A stretch of DNA of 64,000 bases from assembly GCA_904420095.1 (NCBI GenBank), contig CAJFUB010000007.1:124001-188000 (forward strand), written 5' to 3'. This document shows, one piece after another, positions 10,491-18,363 of the stretch. The position numbers were made by a program, and so were the translations under genes. The notes beneath the pieces are model-generated. The model saw only the letters and a list, made by a program, of their open reading frames with translations. It had not been told where the DNA came from and made no database searches. Origin of the DNA: an uncultured Clostridia bacterium. GTDB taxonomy: Bacteria; Bacillota; Clostridia; UBA1212; UBA1255. The first letter of the stretch is position 1. Every line of letters begins with the position of its first letter.

Positions 10491-10902
10491 TCCGCATTCT
10501 CCCGATTGCAACCGATTTTTCTAAAATAGAAGCGAGCCGGGCGCTCCCCGACAGATATAAATATCCGATCAGAGCCTCGTACGCGGTTGCCTGACGATAA
10601 TCCGCAACCTCCGCGTTCTTCGGAACCGTATGAGGATGCGCGTTTCTGCCGCGGCGGACGATGCCGCGTTCCTCGTCGTTCAGCTCCGGCTCCAGCGCAC
10701 GCAAAATATAAGCCTGCGCTTTCGCTTTTACGAAAAAAACGGATTTCCGATGAAGCTCGTTGACGTCCCTGTATTTTTCGGAAATAAGATAATTGCGTAT
10801 ATAAAGTTCATATACGCAATCACCTACGAACGCCAGAACAAGAGGCTTCATCTGCATAAGCTCCGCCCTTGTATACGTTTTTTCACTCAAACCATCAAAC
10901 AA
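10483..10902 (-). CDS. mrnC: Mini-ribonuclease 3 (23S rRNA maturation)
   Basis: The 139-residue protein carries one RNase III catalytic domain and no double-stranded-RNA-binding domain, as in MrnC. Near its start FVGDCVYELYIRNYL holds the metal-binding Asp. NAHPHTVPKNAEVADYRQAT and YEALIGYLYLSG supply the second signature with the acidic EALIG motif. It trims the ends of 23S rRNA precursors. It begins inside the end of the GH5-like gene upstream (8-base overlap) and overlaps rlmB downstream, so the chain is tightly coupled. Confidence 0.96.
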   Translation of the reverse strand: MFDGLSEKTYTRAELMQMKPLVLAFVGDCVYELYIRNYLISEKYRDVNELHRKSVFFVKAKAQAYILRALEPELNDEERGIVRRGRNAHPHTVPKNAEVADYRQATAYEALIGYLYLSGSARLASILEKSVAIGRMRNE

Positions 10903-13435
10903 TATCTTTTTTCCTTTTTTTCTTTAATTTTTCACGCGTCAGTACAAAAACGCCGACTCCGACGGCAATCAGAATCACACCGCCCAGGATTCCCAGACGG
11001 ATCATCTTGCTGCGAAAGCTTGCCTGCTCGACAAATTCTTTCCCATCGATGACTTCGGCCGCGTTGAAAACCTCAAACATGGGATCATCCCATGCATCAT
11101 TCGTATTTTCACTTGCCGCCTTGTTTACGACGTGCACCTCCTGTATTTTCTGGTTGGCAGCTACGATCATATCCAGAAGCTCTCCGCTGTCGATCCGCCA
11201 CAGATAGCCGTCGTTGAAGCCCTGCCGATCGGAGCGGAAGGTCCACCAGTGTGAAAGCTGTACGCCTGCATCGATAATCGAATTCAAGTACGCCTCAGTG
11301 TTTGAATAAAAATCTTCGCTTTCAAAGGAAAAGGAGCCGTTTGTTTCTCCGTTGTACAATATTTTTCCGAGACGCGCCGCTTCTTCCATATAAAGATTGA
11401 AATCGCAATTAACCGGATTTCCATCGCTGTCGGCGTACTGGGAAACATCCGAGACTCCCAAGCCGTATGCGTGAACGCTGATCAGGTCCAGCTTTTCATT
11501 GAGCAGCGCCAGAGCCTGCAGGCGCTCGTCCCGCGTATCCATCTTCCAGGTAATGTTCTCGCCGTTCATTACATCTTTCAGGAGGTTCCACTGTGCGTTC
11601 CGCAAAACGCTGTCTCCGCTCGTAATAAGATGCCGATCGTCCAGCTCCCGGATTTTATCGGCACAATCGCCATAAAATTCCGCAAGCTGCAGCAGTGAAT
11701 ATTTAACGTCGTTTACAGCGCTTCCGACATCCGCCTCCAGACTTCCTTCATTCCGAATTTCCCACATAAGAACGGATTTCCTGTCTTTATACCGGCTGAT
11801 AAACATCTCCAGGTATTTATATACATTCTGTCGGGATTCGCTTTCCGGGTTGGCCACAAGCTCCGCAAGCGTTTCCGTTCCTGTGATCCAGCCCTGCCCT
11901 TCGATATACTCGTTTTTCAGGAGATGGGACTCGATCAGACCAAGGCACACAACAACCTTGATTTCATATTTGTCGCAAAGGTCAAAGAAGTCGTCCATCG
12001 CCTTGAAATAGATTTCCTGATGCGCCTCGTTGTACATCAGGTCTTTAAATTCACCGGAATATACAAAGACGCGGATCGAACGGAAGCCGAGCTCATTCAG
12101 CTGCTTCAGCGCAGCTTCGGCGGCCTCTATGGTATACTCGCTGCTGGGATATTGATTGCTCGGAACGTACTGCGCCATAATCTGATAAAATAAGTCAAAC
12201 TTATTGAAGCTGATTTCGTAGTACGGTTCTCCGTTCATATACAGCTTTCCGCCGATATTTCTGAGAATCTCATCCTTTTTGTATTCCCCCGTTGTAATGA
12301 CCAGGCATTTTCCCGCCTCGTCCCACCATACCTTTGCGTTTAATACTTCGTTCAAGAAATTCGGCGTAACCATAATGGTGCCGTCAATCTTGCGGGGCGG
12401 AGCCGTCAGGGTATATTCGCGGTCGTTAATTGTGACGGACGTACTGTCGAGCGTTGCGTTTGCCGTCACATTTTCGTTTGTGACCGCAAAGCTTTTGTTC
12501 GATTTATCTTCCGTCAATTCCATTCCGAGGCAGCGGGCAATCTGCTGCATGTCCACATAGACGGTGTCATCCCGTACGACCGGGGCGTGAGACATCTCGA
12601 TTTTTGTCGTATTGACGTAAACCTGTATTTCATCGCTTTCCGCTGCTTCCGGTACGTTCACTTCCGGAAGGGCGCCGGGCGCCTGCGCGGAAAATTTCTG
12701 AGGATAAATCCGTCCCTTGGTATAAACGCTCGGATTATCGATCAGAATATACGGATCTTCTACGGCAGGCTGTGCCGCATTCTCATCGGCAGCCAGCTCG
12801 CTGACCATAATCGATATGGAATCCACGGTATACGCGGCAACAGGAAGCTCACTGGCCTCCGATACCGTTACACTGTTGATCAGAACCCGATATGTATCGC
12901 TGCCTCTTTGAAAAACGCAGCGAACGTTATACCTAACGTCCTCTTCCATTTCCATAAGCACATTGCCGGAATAATCAAGGATCACGGACCTCCCGTCCTG
13001 CTTCGTCACCTTTATGATATCGGTATTTGTGCTTTTCCCCAAATCCTCGGACGGCTGCTGCGTCGTAAAATTCAGTACCAGCTCATTATTGAAATTCGCA
13101 TCGGCCTTCACTGACAAGTCAATATACAGTTCTTCGTCCCTGGCCTCGATCGACCACCAGCGCATATCGCACCGGTTTATTGCAAGGGAGCGCGAACCAA
13201 GCACAGAGGAGTCCGGGCCTACCACTTTGATTCTGCTGTCCGCAGACACATAAGAGGCACCGAGCCCTGTAGAATCAGCGCTGAATTCTTCTGTTATTTC
13301 AAGGTCTTCATACGTTACAAATACTCTTTCCACCATTTCGGCCTCCCCCTCGCCGTGAAGCTGCAATCCTGCGGGAAACGCTGCCGCCGTTATAACAACT
13401 GCCAGCAGCAAAGAAAGCCATTTCTTTTTCATCAT
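10895..13435 (-). CDS. Membrane-anchored GH5-like (clan GH-A) glycosidase with copper-amine-oxidase-N-like domain
   Basis: This 846-residue surface protein has a signal peptide (1-27), a beta-rich region (about 40-235), a copper-amine-oxidase-N-like stalk domain (about 270-385) and a TIM barrel (about 395-765). In the barrel MWEIRNEG gives the likely acid/base Glu563 and ILYNGETNG the likely nucleophile Glu697, as in clan GH-A. A helix at 812-832 followed by Lys/Arg residues anchors it with the catalytic part outside. The substrate is unknown; beta-mannan or beta-glucan-like glycans are common for GH5 relatives. It starts 4 bases inside proS and ends 8 bases inside mrnC, an odd place for a surface hydrolase. 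Confidence 0.78.
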   Translation of the reverse strand: MMKKKWLSLLLAVVITAAAFPAGLQLHGEGEAEMVERVFVTYEDLEITEEFSADSTGLGASYVSADSRIKVVGPDSSVLGSRSLAINRCDMRWWSIEARDEELYIDLSVKADANFNNELVLNFTTQQPSEDLGKSTNTDIIKVTKQDGRSVILDYSGNVLMEMEEDVRYNVRCVFQRGSDTYRVLINSVTVSEASELPVAAYTVDSISIMVSELAADENAAQPAVEDPYILIDNPSVYTKGRIYPQKFSAQAPGALPEVNVPEAAESDEIQVYVNTTKIEMSHAPVVRDDTVYVDMQQIARCLGMELTEDKSNKSFAVTNENVTANATLDSTSVTINDREYTLTAPPRKIDGTIMVTPNFLNEVLNAKVWWDEAGKCLVITTGEYKKDEILRNIGGKLYMNGEPYYEISFNKFDLFYQIMAQYVPSNQYPSSEYTIEAAEAALKQLNELGFRSIRVFVYSGEFKDLMYNEAHQEIYFKAMDDFFDLCDKYEIKVVVCLGLIESHLLKNEYIEGQGWITGTETLAELVANPESESRQNVYKYLEMFISRYKDRKSVLMWEIRNEGSLEADVGSAVNDVKYSLLQLAEFYGDCADKIRELDDRHLITSGDSVLRNAQWNLLKDVMNGENITWKMDTRDERLQALALLNEKLDLISVHAYGLGVSDVSQYADSDGNPVNCDFNLYMEEAARLGKILYNGETNGSFSFESEDFYSNTEAYLNSIIDAGVQLSHWWTFRSDRQGFNDGYLWRIDSGELLDMIVAANQKIQEVHVVNKAASENTNDAWDDPMFEVFNAAEVIDGKEFVEQASFRSKMIRLGILGGVILIAVGVGVFVLTREKLKKKRKKDIV

Positions 13436-15162
13436 ATTTTTTCCTCAATTTCCTTCCATAAATTTTCTATCAGCTGACGCGTCTCTGCGACGATTTCTTC
13501 TTGATGAACCTTCCGGCTTACTCTTTTGTCGCGCGTGGAGAGCTCTGCCGTATTTTCCTGAAGCGTTCGCGGGCTTACTACGATTCGGACGGGAACACCG
13601 AGAAGATCTGCATCGGAAAACATGACGCCCGCTCTTACGTCCCGATCGTCATAAATCGTTTCCACTCCTTTTTCTTGAAGCTCTGCGTAAATCTTATCTG
13701 CCGCTGCCTTGACAGTCGGATCATCCGAACGCAGACAGCAGATATGAACCTGCCATGGCGCAATGGAAATCGGCCAGATCGGCCCGTACTCATCTCTGCG
13801 CACCTCACAGACGGAAGCCGCAAGTCTGCCAATTCCGATTCCATAGCAGCCCATGATCGGGTATTGCAGATTTCCGTCTTTGTCGACATACTGCATCCCC
13901 ATGGTTTTCGTGTATTTCGTACCAAGCTGAAAAATATTTCCGACCTCGATTCCCCTTGAAATCTGGATCGCAGGTCTGCCGCAGCAGGGACAGATCCCGC
14001 CTTCCTTGATCTTCGCAACCTCTGCAAATTCCACCGGGCCGCAGTCCCGCTCAATATTTAAGCCGGTATAATGATAATCCCTGCGATTTGCTCCGCAGCA
14101 CAAATTCCTGGCGTCTTTCAGCGAACGATCATAAACAACTGTGAAGGTTCCTGTCAATCCGTACGGACCGATAAATCCTGCCTCAATGCCAGACTCCTCC
14201 GTGATCACGCCAGGATGGAGCTCTGCGCCTACATAATTGCGCAGCTTCGTCTCGTTAACCTCCAGATCACCGCGCAGGAAGACAATAACATATTCATCCG
14301 TTTTATTTTTTTGATAGACGACGGCTTTACAGGATTTTTCGAGCGGAATTTCCAGAAATTTGCAGACGTCCTCAATCGAAGAGGCGCCCGGCGTTTCCGT
14401 CAGCTTAAGCTTCTGCTCGGCCTCTGAGGAATCATTCCGGACAACGCTTTCCGCAGCCTCCATATTCGCCCTGTAATCGCATTCCGTACATACCGCAATC
14501 GTATCTTCTCCGACGGGCGTCAAAAGCATATATTCATGGGAAACGCTTCCGCCCATCATGCCGGAATCCGACTGAACGGTAACGACCTCCGGAATCCCGA
14601 CTCTTGCAAAAATCCTGTTGTATGCGTCAAAGCACTTTTTATAATAACGCTCCAGATCCTCCTGCGAGGTATGAAAGGAATACGCGTCTTTCATCGTGAA
14701 TTCCCGAACCCGAATCAGTCCCGCACGAGGCCTCGCTTCATCTCGGAATTTTGTCTGGATCTGATAGATCATAAACGGATATCTCGTATAGCTGATCCCG
14801 TAATCGCGCACAAGCTGTACGGCCGCCTCTTCATGCGTCATACCAAGCAGCATCGGCGCCCCGTTTCTGTCCGTAAAACGCAGCAGCTCGCTTCCCACGC
14901 TTTCGTATCTTCCGGATTCCTCCCAAAGGCTCGCCGGAAGAGCGACGGGAAATAACACTTCCTGGCCGTCAATGGCGTCCATTTCTTCCCGGATGATCTG
15001 CTCTATTTTTCTACAAATCCGCTTCAGCGGCATATACTGGGAAAAAATGCCGCTCGCAACAAACTTCATATAGCCGCCGCGGAGCATCAGAGAATGACTG
15101 TCTATTACACAATCCGCAGGTTTTTCCTTGAATCTGTCTCCCACAAGCCTGTCCAATTTCAT
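13432..15162 (-). CDS. proS: Prolyl-tRNA synthetase (bacterial type, with editing insertion)
   Basis: The 576-residue protein has class II synthetase motifs, including PMLLGMTHEEAAVQLVRD and FRDEARPRAGLIRVREFTMK, then GIEVGNIFQLGTKYT and CYGIGIGRL. Between motifs 2 and 3 an insertion of roughly 120 residues (SIEDVCKFLEIPLEKSCKAV to about VVYDRSLKDARNLCC) is the YbaK-like editing domain that removes Ala from tRNA-Pro. An HGUP-like anticodon-binding domain ends the protein. The ATG at 15162 has AAAGGAG seven bases upstream; the frame extends to 15207 without a site. It overlaps the GH5-like gene by four bases. Confidence 0.97.
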   Translation of the reverse strand: MKLDRLVGDRFKEKPADCVIDSHSLMLRGGYMKFVASGIFSQYMPLKRICRKIEQIIREEMDAIDGQEVLFPVALPASLWEESGRYESVGSELLRFTDRNGAPMLLGMTHEEAAVQLVRDYGISYTRYPFMIYQIQTKFRDEARPRAGLIRVREFTMKDAYSFHTSQEDLERYYKKCFDAYNRIFARVGIPEVVTVQSDSGMMGGSVSHEYMLLTPVGEDTIAVCTECDYRANMEAAESVVRNDSSEAEQKLKLTETPGASSIEDVCKFLEIPLEKSCKAVVYQKNKTDEYVIVFLRGDLEVNETKLRNYVGAELHPGVITEESGIEAGFIGPYGLTGTFTVVYDRSLKDARNLCCGANRRDYHYTGLNIERDCGPVEFAEVAKIKEGGICPCCGRPAIQISRGIEVGNIFQLGTKYTKTMGMQYVDKDGNLQYPIMGCYGIGIGRLAASVCEVRRDEYGPIWPISIAPWQVHICCLRSDDPTVKAAADKIYAELQEKGVETIYDDRDVRAGVMFSDADLLGVPVRIVVSPRTLQENTAELSTRDKRVSRKVHQEEIVAETRQLIENLWKEIEEKI

Positions 15163-15248
15163 AATGATACTCCTTTGCGCTGTGATATCCCATTTAAAAT
15201 ACAACAATAATCATTATACAAATTTTACAAGCGAAAGACAAGTGGAAG

Positions 15249-16439
15249 TCACTTGTGTTTAAACAACTTTATTTCTTCCTTCAATAATTGATAATATTCG
15301 TCGCCGTAGACCGTATTGGGTTCAAGATCCTTACTTCTTTCTTCGTCGATCTGTTCTCCGATGACGAATTCGTTCCAAGATACGACAAGTGCCGTTTTAA
15401 CGCCGATCAGCCGTGCCCTTGCCCATTCCTCCCGGAAAATCTTGCCGTTCTGTCTTCCGGAGGCCGGAATATAATCCGCATCACCCGGTTCTCCCTGTGC
15501 GCGGTAAGCAGCAACAATGGTCATCGCCTCCGGCTGCTTCGTTTCCTGATTCACGGCAAACGTCTGAGCGCCTCGGTCCTCCCAGCTCCAATATCCGTAA
15601 ATGCTTTCCAGCGTTTCTGAATCTCTGAGCGAAGACTGCTCTGTGATAAAGCCCGTTACATAGCGTACCGTAAACCGATCATCATTCCAAACCTCGAGCG
15701 GATTTCGATCCGTTATAAATGTAGGCGTTCCGAGATATACCATCAGAAGCGGCTTCCCGTCAAACTGCATGTATTTTTCGGCGCGCTGCGGATATTCCTC
15801 ATTCTCTATGAACCACTCGTATACCTGATCCGCCTTAAGCTGAAGGCTGCCGTCTTCAATCGCAGCGGGCTTGTCGGGGCAGCCGAGCATGATCGCAATC
15901 TGCGGCGTCTTTTCCTCCATTGCTCCCCAGATATCAAACATTTTGACTGTAGCGCGTTCGATCATCGCAAAATCCTCGCGTCCAGTAATTCCAAGATTTC
16001 TTTCATTCATAATGTTTTCATAGGTGGCGCGCGGGTATTCCTCTTCATTAAACGTAACGTTGTTTGACCAGTCGACAAATACAAAATCTACGTCCGCGTC
16101 TCCCAGCAGCTTTCCGTGCTCTGTGATGGCCTCCGCATCGTCCGAGCGATACTCCCCAATCGACGGCTTCGCCCAAAATTCGTCCGCGTTCCACAGCGAA
16201 TTCCGGTGCCACGTTGTGTATGCTACGCCTACCAGGCGCTCTTCATACGGCGTTCTCTGATAGATGCCCGCGCCCTGATCGGAGACCTCCAGGCCCTGCG
16301 CAATAAAATCTTCCATGTTATCACCCGTCCATTCGTTCGGATCTTCCGTTCCTGCGCTGTTATTTCCGGCGCCGCACGCCGAAGAAGCGAGGAGGCATGC
16401 AGCCAGCAGAATAAAAAACAAGGTTTGAAATTTTCTCAT
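15249..16439 (-). CDS. GH71/GH99-like (WbsX-type) glycosidase lipoprotein
   Basis: A signal peptide ends in ASSACG with the lipobox Cys at about 22, so the enzyme is a lipoprotein on the outer face of the membrane. The body reads like the GH71/GH99-like TIM-barrel group: VGVAYTTWHRN near the start, DVDFVFVDWSNNV, GKPLLMVYLGTPTF, and a closing SWNEFVIGEQIDEERSKDLE followed by a Tyr-rich end. Related enzymes cleave alpha-mannoside or alpha-glucan links, but the specificity here cannot be read. A TATAAT box lies about 55 bases upstream. It follows the AraC regulator gene and probably belongs to the same glycan locus. Confidence 0.72.
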   Translation of the reverse strand: MRKFQTLFFILLAACLLASSACGAGNNSAGTEDPNEWTGDNMEDFIAQGLEVSDQGAGIYQRTPYEERLVGVAYTTWHRNSLWNADEFWAKPSIGEYRSDDAEAITEHGKLLGDADVDFVFVDWSNNVTFNEEEYPRATYENIMNERNLGITGREDFAMIERATVKMFDIWGAMEEKTPQIAIMLGCPDKPAAIEDGSLQLKADQVYEWFIENEEYPQRAEKYMQFDGKPLLMVYLGTPTFITDRNPLEVWNDDRFTVRYVTGFITEQSSLRDSETLESIYGYWSWEDRGAQTFAVNQETKQPEAMTIVAAYRAQGEPGDADYIPASGRQNGKIFREEWARARLIGVKTALVVSWNEFVIGEQIDEERSKDLEPNTVYGDEYYQLLKEEIKLFKHK

Positions 16440-16529
16440 TTTTCCGGCTCCTTCATGATCCGTATTTTCCCATATTATATCATGCTTTCAAAAAAAATAA
16501 AGTCTCCACAGCAAAAGATTTTTAAACGC

Positions 16530-16557
16530 AAAAATCCGCGGCTTGACCGCCGCGGAT
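16530..16557 (-). terminator. Terminator after the AraC-type regulator gene
   Basis: On the minus strand a nine-pair GC-rich stem (ATCCGCGGC / GCCGCGGAT) with a six-base loop is followed by TTTTTG. It lies 26 bases after the regulator's stop and separates it from the GH71/99-like gene. Confidence 0.88.
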
Positions 16558-16582
16558 CACAGGAAGAAATCGTATTATAGCT

Positions 16583-17416
16583 TTACGGCGCTTTCTTGTC
16601 TCCATATGGAGCGGCGCCGAAGTATTTACGATATGCTTTATAAAAACAAGAATAGTCGGTATATCCGCAGGCGCGCGCGACATCTCCCGGATTTCTGCCC
16701 GCCTTCAGCATTAAGCGCGCCTCGATCAGGCGCTTCAGCTGAATATATTGGTAAACCGAGGAGCCGATTCTTTTATGGAACAGACGGTTAAGCTGCGATC
16801 TGCTGAGATAAAAAGCCTTCGCGATCTGTTCCACCGTAAGCAGCTCATGCAGATGGGAATTGATGTATTTTACAATATTCCCAATCAGATCCTCTGTGTC
16901 GCCCGCGGCAGCGCTGGACTGCAGACGCTGATATTCAATCCGAATTTCCCATAAAAGCGGGAAAAGGTTCGCAAGCAGCGTCAGTCTTTGGATTTTACGA
17001 TCAGAGCTGGTGGAATGCATTGCGTTCATATAATACCAAAACCGTTTCGATTTTTCTTTCTCTACGGTAATCAGATTCCCCTGTCCCAGAGGCCGGTTGA
17101 AAAACGGTTCCGCCAGAAACCCATCCGGATCGATTTCATTTAAAATCTCCTGGCTGAAATGAACAACCTCTCTTTCGTAAGGAGACTGAGAAAAAAACTC
17201 AATGCAGTGCGCTTCGCCCTGTCTCAAAATCAATATAGCCGGCTCATTCAAAATATACTTTGTTCCCTCGACGCGAAAGCAGCAGTCCCCTGACAGGAAC
17301 CCGTAAATTTCGCACTGCGGATCCGCATGAAAGAAAAAATCAGCCGTGCAGGGGCACTGATTCAATTCATGATGATATTCCAGCATCTCGTCAAGGTACT
17401 GATATTTAAAATCCAT
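16583..17416 (-). CDS. AraC-family transcriptional regulator
   Basis: The 277-residue protein has an N-terminal cupin-like sensor half (EIYGFLSGDCCFRVEGTKYI, then LRQGEAHCIEFF) and a C-terminal pair of helix-turn-helix motifs. These include LTVEQIAKAFYLSRSQLNRL and PGDVARACGYTDYSCFYKAY, which match the AraC/XylS DNA-binding domain. Regulators of this type usually respond to sugars and activate nearby glycan genes. It lies between discoidin/GH2 genes and the GH71/99-like gene, all on one strand, so local control of these hydrolases is likely (inference). The ligand is unknown. Confidence 0.92.
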   Translation of the reverse strand: MDFKYQYLDEMLEYHHELNQCPCTADFFFHADPQCEIYGFLSGDCCFRVEGTKYILNEPAILILRQGEAHCIEFFSQSPYEREVVHFSQEILNEIDPDGFLAEPFFNRPLGQGNLITVEKEKSKRFWYYMNAMHSTSSDRKIQRLTLLANLFPLLWEIRIEYQRLQSSAAAGDTEDLIGNIVKYINSHLHELLTVEQIAKAFYLSRSQLNRLFHKRIGSSVYQYIQLKRLIEARLMLKAGRNPGDVARACGYTDYSCFYKAYRKYFGAAPYGDKKAP

Positions 17417-17484
17417 AAAACCTTCCCGTCACTGAAAATTTGCCGTATGCGCAATTCTATGCACGTCGTGCGGTTTCTCTCCGA

Positions 17485-18258
17485 TTATGAATTCCGGCGC
17501 GCTTTTCCGAAACGGATTCCAAATGCGCCGAGCAGGAGGACAGCCGCCGCGCAAATAATCAGATTTGCGTCTCCTGTATTGACAGGCGGTTCCGGCGTAT
17601 TCGGATTCTCTGGTTCAGCCGGATCTTCCTGCTCTCCAGGATCGCTCGTGCCGGGATCCTCCGAAGTGCTCTCGGTGCCGAATGCACAGATTTCATAAAT
17701 CGCGCAGAACGAATTGTCCGTAACTCCGGAAACCTCAATCTTCACATATCTTGCCTCAACCTGCTCGGAAAGCGAATCCGATACGGTGTTCAGAGCGCCT
17801 TCAACTTCTCCCAGATTGTTGTCCTGCCAGGAATCGCCGCTGCGCGAGACAACCTCTGTATATTCCGTTCCGTCCGTGCTGACTAAAACATCATACTGAT
17901 ACGCTCTTTTGTTTGCATTGGTCAGCCAGGTTACGTCGATTCTATCCAGCAGATAGGACTGGCCCAAATCAGCGACAAGAGAAAGCGGAGATTCGGGACT
18001 CAGTTTTCCCCATGGCGCCGCATCCGAGCACAGAATACTCATACGCGTCGCCGGATCGTTGTCGTATGCATAGGCAAATTCAAAGGTTACGTCCGTATTA
18101 TCCGTATAAGGAGTCACTTCACCGTCAAATCCCTCTTTTGTCACTTCAAGCGACTGGATGGCAATGGCGGAAGATTCTTCCGCGCAGACCGGCAAGAGCG
18201 TCAGCGCCATTATGCATGCGATACAAAGCAGTATCAAACTTTTTTTACCTTTTTTCAT
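17485..18258 (-). CDS. Surface protein with F5/8 type C (discoidin) domain and PVNTGD sorting-like tail
   Basis: The 257-residue protein has a signal peptide (1-26), one F5/8 type C carbohydrate-binding-like domain (about 45-193; note YDNDPATRMSILCSDAAPWG and a closing ISCAIYEI-like CAIYEICAFG) and a Pro/Glu/Asp-rich linker (195-222). Its tail is PVNTGD (225-230), a hydrophobic stretch and a basic KARRNS end. That layout is a cell-wall sorting signal, but the pentapeptide is not canonical LPXTG. It likely binds a glycan at the cell surface. It lies about 105 bases downstream of the GH2 gene on the same strand. Confidence 0.82.
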   Translation of the reverse strand: MKKGKKSLILLCIACIMALTLLPVCAEESSAIAIQSLEVTKEGFDGEVTPYTDNTDVTFEFAYAYDNDPATRMSILCSDAAPWGKLSPESPLSLVADLGQSYLLDRIDVTWLTNANKRAYQYDVLVSTDGTEYTEVVSRSGDSWQDNNLGEVEGALNTVSDSLSEQVEARYVKIEVSGVTDNSFCAIYEICAFGTESTSEDPGTSDPGEQEDPAEPENPNTPEPPVNTGDANLIICAAAVLLLGAFGIRFGKARRNS

Positions 18259-18363
18259 CTTAATTCCCTCCTCTTATTTGTGAACGGCAGCAATTACCGT
18301 TTGGCAGCGCGGAAAATCCCCCCGCGCCTGGCCGCCTTTTATTTTGGGGTGGCCAATCTCTTT

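Noticed and set aside
12587-13114. A 175-residue open frame on the plus strand
   Set aside because: It is antisense to the GH5-like gene, has no ribosome site or recognisable motif, and follows codon shadow composition.
15163-15248. Possible T-box leader before proS
   Set aside because: Only 86 bases separate proS from the next gene, no T-box sequence or antiterminator structure is seen, and the ribosome site follows an AT-rich spacer.
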